64,000 nt of DNA. Source: Chryseobacterium ginsenosidimutans. Its GTDB lineage: Bacteria; Bacteroidota; Bacteroidia; Flavobacteriales; Weeksellaceae. The stretch spans positions 1,967,001 through 2,031,000 of the forward strand of contig NZ_JAUSXC010000001.1 in assembly GCF_030823405.1 (NCBI RefSeq), written 5' to 3'. Shown here in pieces: positions 8,424 through 17,168 of the stretch; positions within the stretch are counted from its first letter, which is position 1, and the number at the start of each line of letters is the position of its first letter. The notes under the pieces were generated by a model. It worked only from the letters and a program-made list of their open reading frames with translations. It did not search any database and had not been told where the DNA came from. Made by a program: the position numbers and the translations under genes.

Positions 8424-9215
8424 ATGAGCAAAAGAATTTTAATTACAGGAGCGGCAAGTGGATTTGGAAAAATCGTTGCATTTAACTTAGCTAAAAAAGG
8501 ACACAAAGTAATTGCTACTGCACAGGTTTATCCGCAAATGAGCGACCTGATAAGAGAGGCCAAAGAGCAAGGAATAAAATTGACGGTAGACAAATTGGAT
8601 GTAACCAATGAAACGGACATCGCCTACATCACACAAAAATATGATATTGATATCTTAATCAGCAATGCCGGCATTATGGAGGGCGGACCAATTGCGGAGC
8701 AACCCATCAATTTAATCAGGTCGATGTTTGATGTAAACGTTTTTGGCGGATTACATTTGGCACAAGGTTTCATCAAGAAATTTATTGCTGAAAAAAGACC
8801 CGGAAAAATTGTTTTCACAACCTCTATGGGCGAATTATGGACGGTTCCTTACGTTGCCGCTTATTGCGCTTCGAAACACGCAATGGGTTCAATTGCCGAA
8901 GGTTTGAGAACAGAATTGGCACAGTTCAATATCAAGATTGCCACTTGTAACCCTGGCGTTTTCGGAACTGGTTTTAACGACCGTGGCGTTGATACAATTT
9001 CGCGTTGGTACAATCCTGAAACCAATTTTACGCCTCAATCGGTTTTCGACGGAACTGCCGAAGCTTTGGCAAACCAGCTTGATCCTCAGTCTATGGCTGA
9101 TTGCATTGTTGATGTAACCTTGGATGAAAATCCAAACTTCAGAAACGTACATCCGAAAGAAACCGAAGATTTTGTAAAAAAATTGCAGGCAGATGCCTGG
9201 ACAGCTAAAAGCTAA
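8424..9215 (+). CDS. SDR family oxidoreductase
   Basis: A 263-residue short-chain dehydrogenase with the glycine loop TGAASGFGK, the central SNAG motif (a variant of NNAG), a catalytic Ser in FTTSMGEL and YCASK. The unusual TAQ after the second strand, instead of an acidic residue, points away from a strict NAD preference. The substrate is unknown. A strong terminator follows 12 bases after the stop, so it is probably a single-gene transcript. It is only distantly similar to the SDR at 7198. Confidence 0.87.
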   Translation: MSKRILITGAASGFGKIVAFNLAKKGHKVIATAQVYPQMSDLIREAKEQGIKLTVDKLDVTNETDIAYITQKYDIDILISNAGIMEGGPIAEQPINLIRSMFDVNVFGGLHLAQGFIKKFIAEKRPGKIVFTTSMGELWTVPYVAAYCASKHAMGSIAEGLRTELAQFNIKIATCNPGVFGTGFNDRGVDTISRWYNPETNFTPQSVFDGTAEALANQLDPQSMADCIVDVTLDENPNFRNVHPKETEDFVKKLQADAWTAKS

Positions 9216-9227
9216 ATAAAAACCATA

Positions 9228-9257
9228 AAAGCACGGATGAAAATCTGTGCTTTTTTT
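9228..9257 (+). terminator. Rho-independent terminator
   Basis: An 11-bp stem (9228-9238 with 9243-9253, one G-T pair, loop GAAA) is followed by a T run to 9257. It ends the SDR transcript. Confidence 0.85.
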
Positions 9258-9286
9258 ATCACCAATTAAAATTAAAATTAAAAGAA

Positions 9287-9688
9287 ATGAACATAAATTA
9301 TAATGAAGCATCAAAAGCCTTAAATAGTGCAATTGAAAAAGCAAAAACTTTAAATATTCCCGTAAGTATTGTTGTGGTAGATGCGGGAGGGCATTTGGTT
9401 GCTTTCGCAAGACTGGACAGCGTTTACGGAGTGATAGACTTCGCCATAAAAAAAGCAAGAACAGCCGTAATGTTTGGCGTAGATAGCGAAATAATGGGAA
9501 CAATAGTTTCCGGTGCAGATATTCACGGATATGGAATGCTGAACTCAAACGATGGATTATTAACCATTGCAGGCGGTGTTGCAATCAAAAATAATGATGG
9601 AAACGTTATCGGAGCCATCGCATCTTCGGGCGGTTCGCCAGAGCAGGATAAAGAAATTGCAAGTGCAGGAGCGGTCGCACTCAATTAA
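9287..9688 (+). CDS. GlcG/HbpS-type protein (DUF336)
   Basis: A 133-residue cytoplasmic protein with the family signatures SIVVVDAGGHLVAFARLD near the start and IGAIASSGGSPEQDKEIA at the end. Members bind haem or small cofactors (HbpS) or lie beside glycolate and diol oxidation genes (GlcG); the biochemical role is uncertain. No signal peptide is present. The AraC-type regulator begins 19 bases after it and may be cotranscribed. Confidence 0.85.
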   Translation: MNINYNEASKALNSAIEKAKTLNIPVSIVVVDAGGHLVAFARLDSVYGVIDFAIKKARTAVMFGVDSEIMGTIVSGADIHGYGMLNSNDGLLTIAGGVAIKNNDGNVIGAIASSGGSPEQDKEIASAGAVALN

Positions 9689-9706
9689 AATTTGAGCTAT
9701 TGTACT

Positions 9707-10510
9707 ATGGAAGCAAAGCATCAAATCATTTTCGATAAGTTGGTTTATTCCTGCGTTTTTGAAAAACACAGGGGAAACGAAGAATTTATTCCCGAACATC
9801 TTCTGGGATTTCAATTATCGGGCGAAACACACGCTTTCCACGCAGATGGGAATACGATAATTCCCGAAAACACAATCGTATTGGTTCGGAAAAACCAGCT
9901 TATCCAAACAACTAAGTACCCTGCAAAATCCGGAAAATATCAGTTTTTATCGATTACGCTGGATAAAGAGACTTTACAGCAATATGCTTTGGAAAATAAA
10001 ATCGTGATAGATAAAAAGTATGCAGGCAAACAGAGATTGTTTTTTGAAGCTGATGATTTTCTGCAAAATTATTTCATTTCACTGGCACCATACATCAACA
10101 GGAAAAAAGAGGCAACGCCCAGATTGGCAGATTTAAAAATAAGGGAAGCGATAGAATTGTTATTGCAAAGTAACCGTGATTTTAAGCGTATTTTATTTGA
10201 CTTTTCCGAAGCTCACAAAATAGATTTAGAAGAGTTTATGAAGCAGAATTATATGTTCAATGTTTCGGTAGAATCTTTGGCAAAGCTTACTGGAAGGAGT
10301 CTTTCAGGATTTAAGAGGGATTTTGCTAAAACATTTAATACGACGCCAAAACAATGGTTGTTGGCAAAACGCCTGGATGAGGCACATTATCTCATCAAAC
10401 ATAAAAAACAAAAACCAGCCGATTTTTACCTGGGTTTAGGCTTCGAAAATCTATCCCATTTTTACGCTTCGTTTAAACAAAAGTTTGGGGTAACAACCTC
10501 TGAAATATAA
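9707..10510 (+). CDS. AraC-family transcriptional regulator
   Basis: A 267-residue protein from the ATG at 9707 (MEAKHQ). The N-terminal part (about 1-140) looks like a cupin-type sensor. The C-terminal third has two helix-turn-helix units, with VESLAKLTGRSLSGFKRDF and the second around LGLGFENLSHFYASFKQKFG, the AraC hallmark. It probably controls nearby genes such as the GlcG-like or SDR genes, but the ligand is unknown. Confidence 0.88.
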   Translation: MEAKHQIIFDKLVYSCVFEKHRGNEEFIPEHLLGFQLSGETHAFHADGNTIIPENTIVLVRKNQLIQTTKYPAKSGKYQFLSITLDKETLQQYALENKIVIDKKYAGKQRLFFEADDFLQNYFISLAPYINRKKEATPRLADLKIREAIELLLQSNRDFKRILFDFSEAHKIDLEEFMKQNYMFNVSVESLAKLTGRSLSGFKRDFAKTFNTTPKQWLLAKRLDEAHYLIKHKKQKPADFYLGLGFENLSHFYASFKQKFGVTTSEI

Positions 10511-10529
10511 AATTTTAAAAATTAACGCT

Positions 10530-11039
10530 ATGGATTTTATTCAACAAATACAGGTTTGGACAAGAGGAGAATTAGAGCAGGGAAAATGGATGTTAGCCAT
10601 TTCCTTGTTGCTGTTACCAGTTCTTTTCCTATTGCTGAAGAGTGGAAATGCATTATCACGAGGTATGGTAATACCGCTTTCGGTATTGTTCTTAATAATT
10701 GCCGGTTATGGAAGTTACCTCGTAATAAGCAGGACGAAAAATACAGAACAGATCGAAAATCAATTTCGGCAGAATGCCGGACAAACAATTGAAAGCCAAT
10801 ATCAAAAAGCAACCAAGGACGAAAAGGACTTTACACTGCTGAAAAGTATATGGGGGGCAATGATAGTAGTTTCTATTGTGCTTTATTTCTTTACAAAAGA
10901 ATATTATAGGGGACTATCACTCGGACTTGCGGTTATGTTTGTTGGACTTTTAATCACAGATACATTTTTGCACTACAGACTGAATCAATACCGTAATGTT
11001 TTACAAGAACATATAAGTAGAGTAAAACCTTTAGGATAA
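10530..11039 (+). CDS. Membrane protein of unknown function
   Basis: A 169-residue protein with about four transmembrane segments (near residues 20-38, 45-66, 105-122 and 126-146) and a charged, Gln/Asn-rich loop between the second and third. No family was recognised. It begins 19 bases after the AraC regulator and is followed by the broken TMEM175 gene, so the three may once have shared a transcript. Confidence 0.7.
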   Translation: MDFIQQIQVWTRGELEQGKWMLAISLLLLPVLFLLLKSGNALSRGMVIPLSVLFLIIAGYGSYLVISRTKNTEQIENQFRQNAGQTIESQYQKATKDEKDFTLLKSIWGAMIVVSIVLYFFTKEYYRGLSLGLAVMFVGLLITDTFLHYRLNQYRNVLQEHISRVKPLG

Positions 11040-11064
11040 AAGCAAGACAGAAATACAAAAAAAT

Positions 11065-11136
11065 ATGAGAAGAGAACGTTTTGACGCCATTACGGATGCC
11101 ATTTTAGCCATTGTCATTACCTTGATGGTACTTTGA
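11065..11136 (+). pseudogene. Truncated TMEM175-family (DUF1211) potassium channel gene
   Basis: An ATG opens 23 codons reading MRRERFDAITDAILAIVITL and then MVL before a TGA stop. This is the start of bacterial TMEM175 proteins: the Arg-Phe-(S/T)-Asp filter helix and the AIxITLMVLEI first transmembrane segment. Past the stop, residues resembling the family continue for only a few codons and then lose similarity. The gene is therefore a 5' remnant left by deletion or frameshift, too short to function as a channel. Confidence 0.7.
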
Positions 11137-11217
11137 AATAAAATCCAGGAATTAACGGTGAACAATTTAACAGATCGCTGTAAATATTCAATATTCTAAA
11201 AGTTTGAAATTAAAAAT

Positions 11218-11970
11218 ATGCAGAGAAATGAAATTGAATGGAAAACACTTAAACCAACAAACGACTTACACGATTTTGTTGAGAGTTTTTGGATGATTGA
11301 AAACCATTCGGACAAAGGGCATCAGATTATAATTTTACCCGATGGCAGATTTGACATTATTTTTTCATTGACAGAAAATAAGATTTTTAAGGTTACACTT
11401 AAAGGATTGGACACTGAACCTAAACAAACTAATATTCCGGCAAATACAACACTCTTCGCGATAAGCTTTAAGCTACTTGCCGTTGAATATTTATTAAGAG
11501 AAAAGGTAAAGGATCTGCTGAACGAGGGAATTCCGTTACCCAAAGAATTTTTAGGAATCTCACAAAATGAATTGAACGATTTTAATTCGTTTTATGAAAT
11601 TGCTTCTACCAAAATAGCTGCCTTAATAAAATTAGATATTGACACAAGAAAACGAGAATTATTCAATTATATTTATTCTTCAAATGGAACGTTAACGGTA
11701 AAAGAATTATCTGAAAAAGTATATTGGAGTAGCCGACAAATTAATCGCTATTTTAATAAAACCTTTGGAATTTCTTTACAGGCATATTGCAAAATATTTC
11801 GATTCAAATCTTCTTTAAACCATATAAAAAAAGGAAAATTATTTCCTGAACTGAATTTTGCAGACCAAACACATTTTATAAAAGAAGTAAAAAAAATGTC
11901 AGGCGTTACACCAAAAGAACTTTCTAAAAACGAAAACGACCGATTTATACTATTATCCACTTTAACATAG
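11218..11970 (+). CDS. AraC-family regulator with DUF6597-like N-terminus
   Basis: A 250-residue protein. The N-terminus has the IILPDGRFDIIFSL stretch typical of the DUF6597 sensor found before AraC domains. The C-terminus has LSEKVYWSSRQINRYFNKTFG as the first HTH and FADQTHFIKEVKKMSGVTP as the second. It lies 29 bases before the Tet(X)-like monooxygenase on the same strand, with a promoter-like element between, so it may regulate that gene. Confidence 0.88.
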   Translation: MQRNEIEWKTLKPTNDLHDFVESFWMIENHSDKGHQIIILPDGRFDIIFSLTENKIFKVTLKGLDTEPKQTNIPANTTLFAISFKLLAVEYLLREKVKDLLNEGIPLPKEFLGISQNELNDFNSFYEIASTKIAALIKLDIDTRKRELFNYIYSSNGTLTVKELSEKVYWSSRQINRYFNKTFGISLQAYCKIFRFKSSLNHIKKGKLFPELNFADQTHFIKEVKKMSGVTPKELSKNENDRFILLSTLT

Positions 11971-11973
11971 CAG

Positions 11974-11981
11974 TAGTTTTG
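11974..11981 (+). promoter_or_regulatory. Possible -7 element TAnnTTTG
   Basis: TAGTTTTG matches the Bacteroidota -7 consensus and lies 18 bases before the monooxygenase start, in the gap after the AraC gene. The -33 region has only CTTTAA, not TTTG. Confidence 0.45.
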
Positions 11982-11999
11982 CATCATAATTAAAAAATA

Positions 12000-13169
12000 A
12001 TGATGCTACAAAAGAAAAAAATAGCAATCGTTGGTGGCGGACCCGGTGGTTTAACACTAGCACGACTTTTACAATTATCAGGAGCAGATGTAAAAGTATT
12101 TGAAAGAGACTTAAACAGAAAGGTTAGAGTGCAAGGTGCAACACTTGACCTTCACGAAGAATCGGGATTAAAAGCCCTTAAAAAAGCAGGATTGATGGAT
12201 GCTTTTAAGGCCCATTACAGGCCAGGTGCCGACAAAATGAGAATACTTGACAATAACGCTGAAATTCATTTTGACGACCACCAAAAGAAACCAATGGAAG
12301 AGTTTGGTGAGGAGCATTTTAGACCAGAAATTGACCGTGGGCCTTTAAGAAAAATACTATTAGAATCGTTAAACGATGGAACTGTTGTTTGGAATTCAAA
12401 ATTTCAATCTATGCAAAAATTCGAAAACGGCTGGGAACTCGTCTTTGAGAATGGAAATACTGTGCATGCCGACATCGTAATTGGAGCAGATGGAGCTAAT
12501 TCTAAAATAAGACCTTTTTTAACTCCTATAAAACCAATTTATTCAGGGATTACAATGATAGACGCAACTATTTACAATTCAGAAATAGAAAGTCCTAAAA
12601 TTCATCAACTGTTAAAGGGCGGAAAAATATTTGCGTTTGGTGGAGAAAAAACACTTATTATAAGTTCAAAAGAGGGTGGCGAAATGTCTTTTTACACAGG
12701 ATGCAAAAAAAATGAAAATTGGCTTAAAGACTGCGGAATAGATTTTAAAGATAAAAACCAGATTTTAGAATGGTTCAAAGTTGAATATGCCGGATGGAGT
12801 AGTATTTGGCAGGAATTATTTTCAAGCGAAAAGACTACTTTTATACCAAGACCTCAATATTATCTGCCACTAGACCAAATTTGGGAAACGCAGGAAAATT
12901 TAACCATAATTGGTGATGCAGCCCACGTAATGCCACCATTTGCAGGTGAAGGGGTGAATATGGCAATGCTAGATGCTTTGACGTTGAGTGAAAGTTTGAC
13001 AAACCCAAACTTTAATGATACAAAAACTGCTATTGAAGATTATGAAATTAAAATGCTTAAAAGAGCCTCTGAAACAACACAACTAACATTAGAGCAAACA
13101 GCCTCTCTACATTCGAAAACCGCCTTGAAAAATATGCTTGAAATGTTTAACCAACAGTCGATTGACTAG
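12000..13169 (+). CDS. FAD-dependent monooxygenase, Tet(X)-like
   Basis: A 389-residue class A flavoprotein monooxygenase, the same length as Tet(X). It has the FAD GxGxxG strand (IAIVGGGPGGLTLARLL), ERD at 35-37, the ATLDLHEESG segment, a DG motif near 163 and the GD motif IGDAAHVMPPFAGEGVNM at 304-321. By my recollection of Tet(X), its tetracycline-contacting Gln192, Arg213 and His234 correspond here to Asp188, Lys209 and Ser230. Tetracycline inactivation should therefore not be assumed. It follows an AraC regulator. Confidence 0.85.
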   Translation: MMLQKKKIAIVGGGPGGLTLARLLQLSGADVKVFERDLNRKVRVQGATLDLHEESGLKALKKAGLMDAFKAHYRPGADKMRILDNNAEIHFDDHQKKPMEEFGEEHFRPEIDRGPLRKILLESLNDGTVVWNSKFQSMQKFENGWELVFENGNTVHADIVIGADGANSKIRPFLTPIKPIYSGITMIDATIYNSEIESPKIHQLLKGGKIFAFGGEKTLIISSKEGGEMSFYTGCKKNENWLKDCGIDFKDKNQILEWFKVEYAGWSSIWQELFSSEKTTFIPRPQYYLPLDQIWETQENLTIIGDAAHVMPPFAGEGVNMAMLDALTLSESLTNPNFNDTKTAIEDYEIKMLKRASETTQLTLEQTASLHSKTALKNMLEMFNQQSID

Positions 13170-13471
13170 GATGAAGGGTGTCTGATAACAAGATTGGCTT
13201 CAGGCTGGCTGTAGTGTCGAAAAGTGATATCTTTGGCATAAAACCCGGTGGTATTTCTTTGATTAAACTTTGGGAATAATATGTTATTTTAGTAGCAATA
13301 AAATCAATATTGTAACCAAATCATCCGAAGATTTTTGATTTAAGGGAAAGTAAGTATTAATAGTAAATGTCCAATGCATTGGCAAGGATGTTTTCAAGGG
13401 AATAGTTGTGTAAATCGGTGAGTTGATGGAATTACATTATACAGAAACTGAGCAAAAAAAGACTTAATCAA
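13170..13471 (+). other. 302-base gap without a gene
   Basis: No reading frame of note is present. The first part, to about 13260, is richer in G and C than its surroundings and looks like structured or repeat-derived DNA. A perfect 12-base palindrome, CCAATGCATTGG, lies at 13371-13382, upstream of the serine hydrolase. No terminator or attachment site could be established. Confidence 0.4.
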
Positions 13472-14905
13472 ATGAAACATCTAATAAAATTTATTCTAAT
13501 TTATATTTTTATTGCAAACAATTTGTCAGCACAAACAAATTCAAATGCAGAAAAAAAGATTGATTCATTATTTTCTAACTACAACTCAAAAACGGCTGGT
13601 GTTGCAGTGGGTATTGTTAAAGACGGAAAACTTATTTACAAAAAAGGATATGGTACCGCCAACCTTGAATATGACATACCGATTACGCCAAAAACGATTT
13701 TTAATGTAGGTTCTGTTTCAAAACAATTTACAACTTTTTCAATTTATTTATTAGAAAGACAGGGAAAAATATCGTTGAATGATGATGTAAGAAAATACAT
13801 TCCTGAATTGCCGGTGTATGAAAAAACAATAACAATTAAACATTTATGCTCTCATACAAGTGGACTAAAAGACCAATGGGCATTGTTGACATTAGCAGGT
13901 TGGAGAATGGATGATGTAATTACTCCCGAACAGGTAATGAAAATAGCAACTAAACAAAAGGAACTGAATTTTTTACCTGGAAGCCAATTCAAATATAGTA
14001 ACACAGGATTTTCATTATTAGCCGAAATTGTAAAAAGAGTTTCGGGGAAAAGTTTCGGTGAATTTGCGAAAGAAAATATCTTCAATCCACTGGGTATGGA
14101 AAACACATTAATATATGATGACAACGAAAAAATAGTTAAAAACAGGGCTTATTCTTACGGTAATGAAAATGGATTATACAGCAAAAGAAATCTCAACAGT
14201 TCTTCCGTGGGACCCACAAATGTTTATACCACTGTTGAAGATTTAAGTAAATGGACAGCTAATTTTGAAAATCCTACAGTAGGCGATGTTGATTTTATTA
14301 ATCATTTTAATGAACGGACATCATTAGATAATGGCGAACCCGCTATTTTGGCGGTAAGCGATGGGGAAACTATTTACCATGCCAAAGGTCAGTTTATGAG
14401 AAACTACAAGGGTCTTAATGTCTATAACCATACAGGAAGCGATGCTGGTTTCAAATCTTATTTAGGTCGTTTTCAAGACAACAAATTGTCGATCATACTT
14501 TTGAGTAATGATGAAAGTTTTGCTTCATATAAGTCGGGAATGGCCATTGCAGAATTTTATTTATCTGATAAGTTTAAAAAGAGAGCACCTAAAACCGAAC
14601 CTGAAAAGAAAGTTGAAGAAAAACCGAAATATATTTCTACTACCAATTTAAAAGACTTTGTAGGCCAATTTGAGAACACCGAATTGTCATCAGTTTTTAA
14701 TGTGAAAGTTATCGATGGAAAGCTAGCAATGACCCACAACAGATTAAGTGATGTTGTGCTGACAGAAGTCGAGAAAGATAAATTTACGGGACTCATTACT
14801 TTTTCCGTGGAAGTCAGCTTTCAAAGAAATAAGAAAAATGAAATAACAGGATTAAGCATTACCAATTTCGGGGCAACAAATGTCAAATTTATTAAGCTAA
14901 AATAA
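13472..14905 (+). CDS. Secreted serine hydrolase, beta-lactamase/class C PBP fold
   Basis: A 477-residue protein with a cleavable signal peptide ending near NNLSAQ (about residue 21). The beta-lactamase-related domain has the nucleophile motif SVSK (S-x-x-K), the YSN motif in KYSNTGFS and HTGSDAGF standing for the KTG box. A C-terminal domain after a Lys/Glu/Pro-rich linker (about 365-385) resembles the DUF3471-type tails of these proteins. It acts outside the inner membrane as an esterase, D-amino peptidase or carboxypeptidase. The variant HTG box makes true beta-lactamase activity unlikely. Confidence 0.87.
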   Translation: MKHLIKFILIYIFIANNLSAQTNSNAEKKIDSLFSNYNSKTAGVAVGIVKDGKLIYKKGYGTANLEYDIPITPKTIFNVGSVSKQFTTFSIYLLERQGKISLNDDVRKYIPELPVYEKTITIKHLCSHTSGLKDQWALLTLAGWRMDDVITPEQVMKIATKQKELNFLPGSQFKYSNTGFSLLAEIVKRVSGKSFGEFAKENIFNPLGMENTLIYDDNEKIVKNRAYSYGNENGLYSKRNLNSSSVGPTNVYTTVEDLSKWTANFENPTVGDVDFINHFNERTSLDNGEPAILAVSDGETIYHAKGQFMRNYKGLNVYNHTGSDAGFKSYLGRFQDNKLSIILLSNDESFASYKSGMAIAEFYLSDKFKKRAPKTEPEKKVEEKPKYISTTNLKDFVGQFENTELSSVFNVKVIDGKLAMTHNRLSDVVLTEVEKDKFTGLITFSVEVSFQRNKKNEITGLSITNFGATNVKFIKLK

Positions 14906-14978
14906 CTGCAACTCTAGTCTGTAATTTTTTTCCTTTTTAATAGTGAATGTTCTCTTGCTTTTACCTTTGTGGTTCCCA

Positions 14979-15014
14979 ATAAAAAATGATGAAGGGCAAG
15001 TCTTTTCATCATTT
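14979..15014 (-). terminator. Terminator of the LOV kinase/receiver operon
   Basis: A perfect 10-bp stem (14984-14993 with 15005-15014) has a T run on the minus strand just past it. It lies directly downstream of the receiver gene. Confidence 0.7.
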
Positions 15015-15031
15015 CCAGGGAGGTCTATCAA

Positions 15032-15397
15032 TTATCCTGCAAGTAATTGCTCTATCCCCGAAGAAACCTCATCCATATCGAACGGTTTTGCGATAAACAG
15101 ATCTGCTCCGGCACTACTTGCTATTTCAGCACCATCTACACTTGCTGACAGAATAATTACGGGCAGATTTTTCAATTCGTTTGTTGTTCTGATGGTTCTA
15201 AGGAGCTGATCTCCTGAAAGAACAGGCATCCAAAGATCCATCAGAAGCAGATCGGGATTAATATTGCTTATTTGTTTTAACAGGTTGGTGCTGTTGTTTT
15301 CCAGAAAAACGGTGTACCCATCGATCTCAAGCATCATTTGCAGAACTTCCAGGATGCTGTCATCATCATCGCAGATCATTATTTTTTTATCTTCCAT
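15032..15397 (-). CDS. Response regulator receiver protein paired with the LOV kinase
   Basis: A 121-residue lone receiver domain. Acidic residues 10-13 (CDDDDS) bind metal, Asp54 in LLMDLWMP is the phosphoacceptor, Ser84/Ser86 in ILSAS the switch position and Lys104 in FIAKPFD the conserved lysine. There is no DNA-binding domain. Its start follows the kinase stop by 2 bases, so kinase and receiver form an operon and almost certainly a cognate pair. The signal presumably passes on through protein contacts. Confidence 0.92.
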   Translation of the reverse strand: MEDKKIMICDDDDSILEVLQMMLEIDGYTVFLENNSTNLLKQISNINPDLLLMDLWMPVLSGDQLLRTIRTTNELKNLPVIILSASVDGAEIASSAGADLFIAKPFDMDEVSSGIEQLLAG

Positions 15398-15399
15398 TT

Positions 15400-16932
15400 C
15401 TATTCGCTTTTCATAATTGGTAATGTGAAATTAAAGGTAGATCCTGCACCAATTTCACTTTCTACCCAAAGTGTGCCATTGTGTTTAGCGATAATCTCAT
15501 GGCAGATGTAAAGGCCGATTCCCATTCCTGGAAATTTTTTCTGAATATCTCTTGCCCTGAAAAATCTTTCAAATATTTTGGATTGATCTTGTGGGCTGAT
15601 TCCCATTCCGTAATCCGTTACTGAAACTTTTACAAAATTTCCGACTCTGTTGCAGTAAACATCGATTTTATGTGATCCGGGTGAATATTTAATAGCATTC
15701 GAAATCAAATTATTAATCACCTGGGAGATCTGCAATTCATCCCCGAATATGGTTGCATTTGTATTGCTGCTGATGTTGATATTATATTCTGTTGCCAAAG
15801 AAAGGTTTTCAACTGTATCACGGATCAGTATATCAATTGCAAACGGTTCATTATGTATCTCAATATTTCCTGACTGTATTTTGGAAGTATCCAGCAGCTC
15901 AGAAATCAGATTATTAAGCCTGTCAACGTTAACAGATACTTTTTCAAGAGTCGTTAAGAATTTTTCTGAAGCTTCTTCCGGAGCCATTCGTTTAAGAAGC
16001 TGTACAAATCCTTTAATTGTAGTTAACGGTGTTTTCAATTCATGACTTGCAATAGACAGAAAATCGTCTTTTCTGCGGTCAATCTCTTTCTTTTCCGTAA
16101 TGTCTTCAATAGCAATAAGTATGCGGTCTTTATACTGGCCTTCAAACTCCACTCGGTAGGCATTAACGAGCATAATTTTTCTTCCGATATAAGGAAAATC
16201 GTGATCCACCTCAAAATCAATCACAGGGTTATTGGTGGGGAGAATTTTGGTTAAAAGTTCCTTTAAAGGATCAATATCCCACTGGTGATTTCCTAATTCG
16301 AACAGTATTTTGCCAACCGTATCTTCCGGAGTTACTTTGAAAGAATTCAGAAAGTGGGTATTGGCACTTAAAACCCGGTAATTGGCATCCAGTACCAAAA
16401 GAGATTCTCTTACAGTTTGAATAATACTGGAAAGAAATGCTTCGTTATCGTGAAGTTCCTTAGTACGCTCGAGGATCTTTTTTTCAGCCGATGCCTTCTC
16501 TTCCCGTAATTCATTTTCTGCTTTTTTCCTGTCGGTGATATCATTCTGAACTCCTATAAAATGGGTTACTTCACCTTCTTTATTTTTTACAGGCGATATG
16601 ATAAGTTCATTCCAGAATAAGGTTCCGTTTTTTCTGTAATTCCGGATTTCCAAATGACATTCTTTACCATTTTTTACGGCATCTTTTATCATTTCCCGTT
16701 CAGGCTGGGTACGATCCTGTGCCTGCAGAAAACGGCAATTGTGACCTATGATCTCATTATGCATATATCCTGTGATTTCCTCAAACGACTTATTGCAATA
16801 GATAATTGGGTTATCGGGTTGCCTGTTGTCAGTAATGATAATTCCCGATTTTGCAGAATTTAACGCCTGAAGATAAATGTTATTATCCAGATTATTATTA
16901 ATTGAATAAAGGTGATTGTGTATTGTTTCCAA
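15400..16932 (-). CDS. LOV-PAS sensor histidine kinase (putative blue-light receptor)
   Basis: A 510-residue soluble kinase with no membrane segment. Residues about 20-135 form a LOV domain: GHNCRFLQ at 63-70 includes the photoactive Cys66, with flavin contacts Arg67, Gln70, Asn98, Asn108 and Gln129 all present at spacings close to Bacillus YtvA. A coiled linker (135-165), a second PAS domain (about 165-280) and the HisKA/HATPase core follow: His297 in SIASHELKTP, the N box around Asn412, and DYGMGI and GMGIGL as the glycine loops. Blue light probably sets its autophosphorylation, with the adjacent receiver as target. Confidence 0.9.
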   Translation of the reverse strand: METIHNHLYSINNNLDNNIYLQALNSAKSGIIITDNRQPDNPIIYCNKSFEEITGYMHNEIIGHNCRFLQAQDRTQPEREMIKDAVKNGKECHLEIRNYRKNGTLFWNELIISPVKNKEGEVTHFIGVQNDITDRKKAENELREEKASAEKKILERTKELHDNEAFLSSIIQTVRESLLVLDANYRVLSANTHFLNSFKVTPEDTVGKILFELGNHQWDIDPLKELLTKILPTNNPVIDFEVDHDFPYIGRKIMLVNAYRVEFEGQYKDRILIAIEDITEKKEIDRRKDDFLSIASHELKTPLTTIKGFVQLLKRMAPEEASEKFLTTLEKVSVNVDRLNNLISELLDTSKIQSGNIEIHNEPFAIDILIRDTVENLSLATEYNINISSNTNATIFGDELQISQVINNLISNAIKYSPGSHKIDVYCNRVGNFVKVSVTDYGMGISPQDQSKIFERFFRARDIQKKFPGMGIGLYICHEIIAKHNGTLWVESEIGAGSTFNFTLPIMKSE

Positions 16933-17168
16933 AATCTTCTATTTTAAATAAATAATCAAAATCAAGTCTGCAGTTCTGATCTTAATTATTTTAAAGTTCT
17001 CTTTAGCTTAACCAAAATGTGCGCCAGATGCTACAAATTAATCGTATTGAGATTTATTATCCTTTCAATTTCTTCCCGATTGATATCAATTACAATAGCC
17101 TTAAAGATCTATGTGATAGATGGTTGTTACGAAAGTTTCAAGGATCAGATTTTGATTGTTATTAACAA

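Noticed and set aside
8889..9584. 231-codon minus-strand frame across the SDR/GlcG region
   Set aside because: It runs antisense to two well-supported genes and the terminator between them; its translation is low-complexity.
12000..13169. Calling the monooxygenase a tetracycline-resistance tet(X) gene
   Set aside because: Only general family features match; the residues I recall as contacting tetracycline differ, so resistance is unsupported.
13472..14905. Calling the serine hydrolase a beta-lactamase resistance gene
   Set aside because: It has the fold and S-x-x-K, but the KTG box is HTG and a large extra C-terminal domain is present, typical of esterase/peptidase relatives.
17040..17160. 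Minus-strand frame giving IDINREEIERIINLNTIN before a stop
   Set aside because: Only about 25 codons, no start codon and no recognised family; probably chance.
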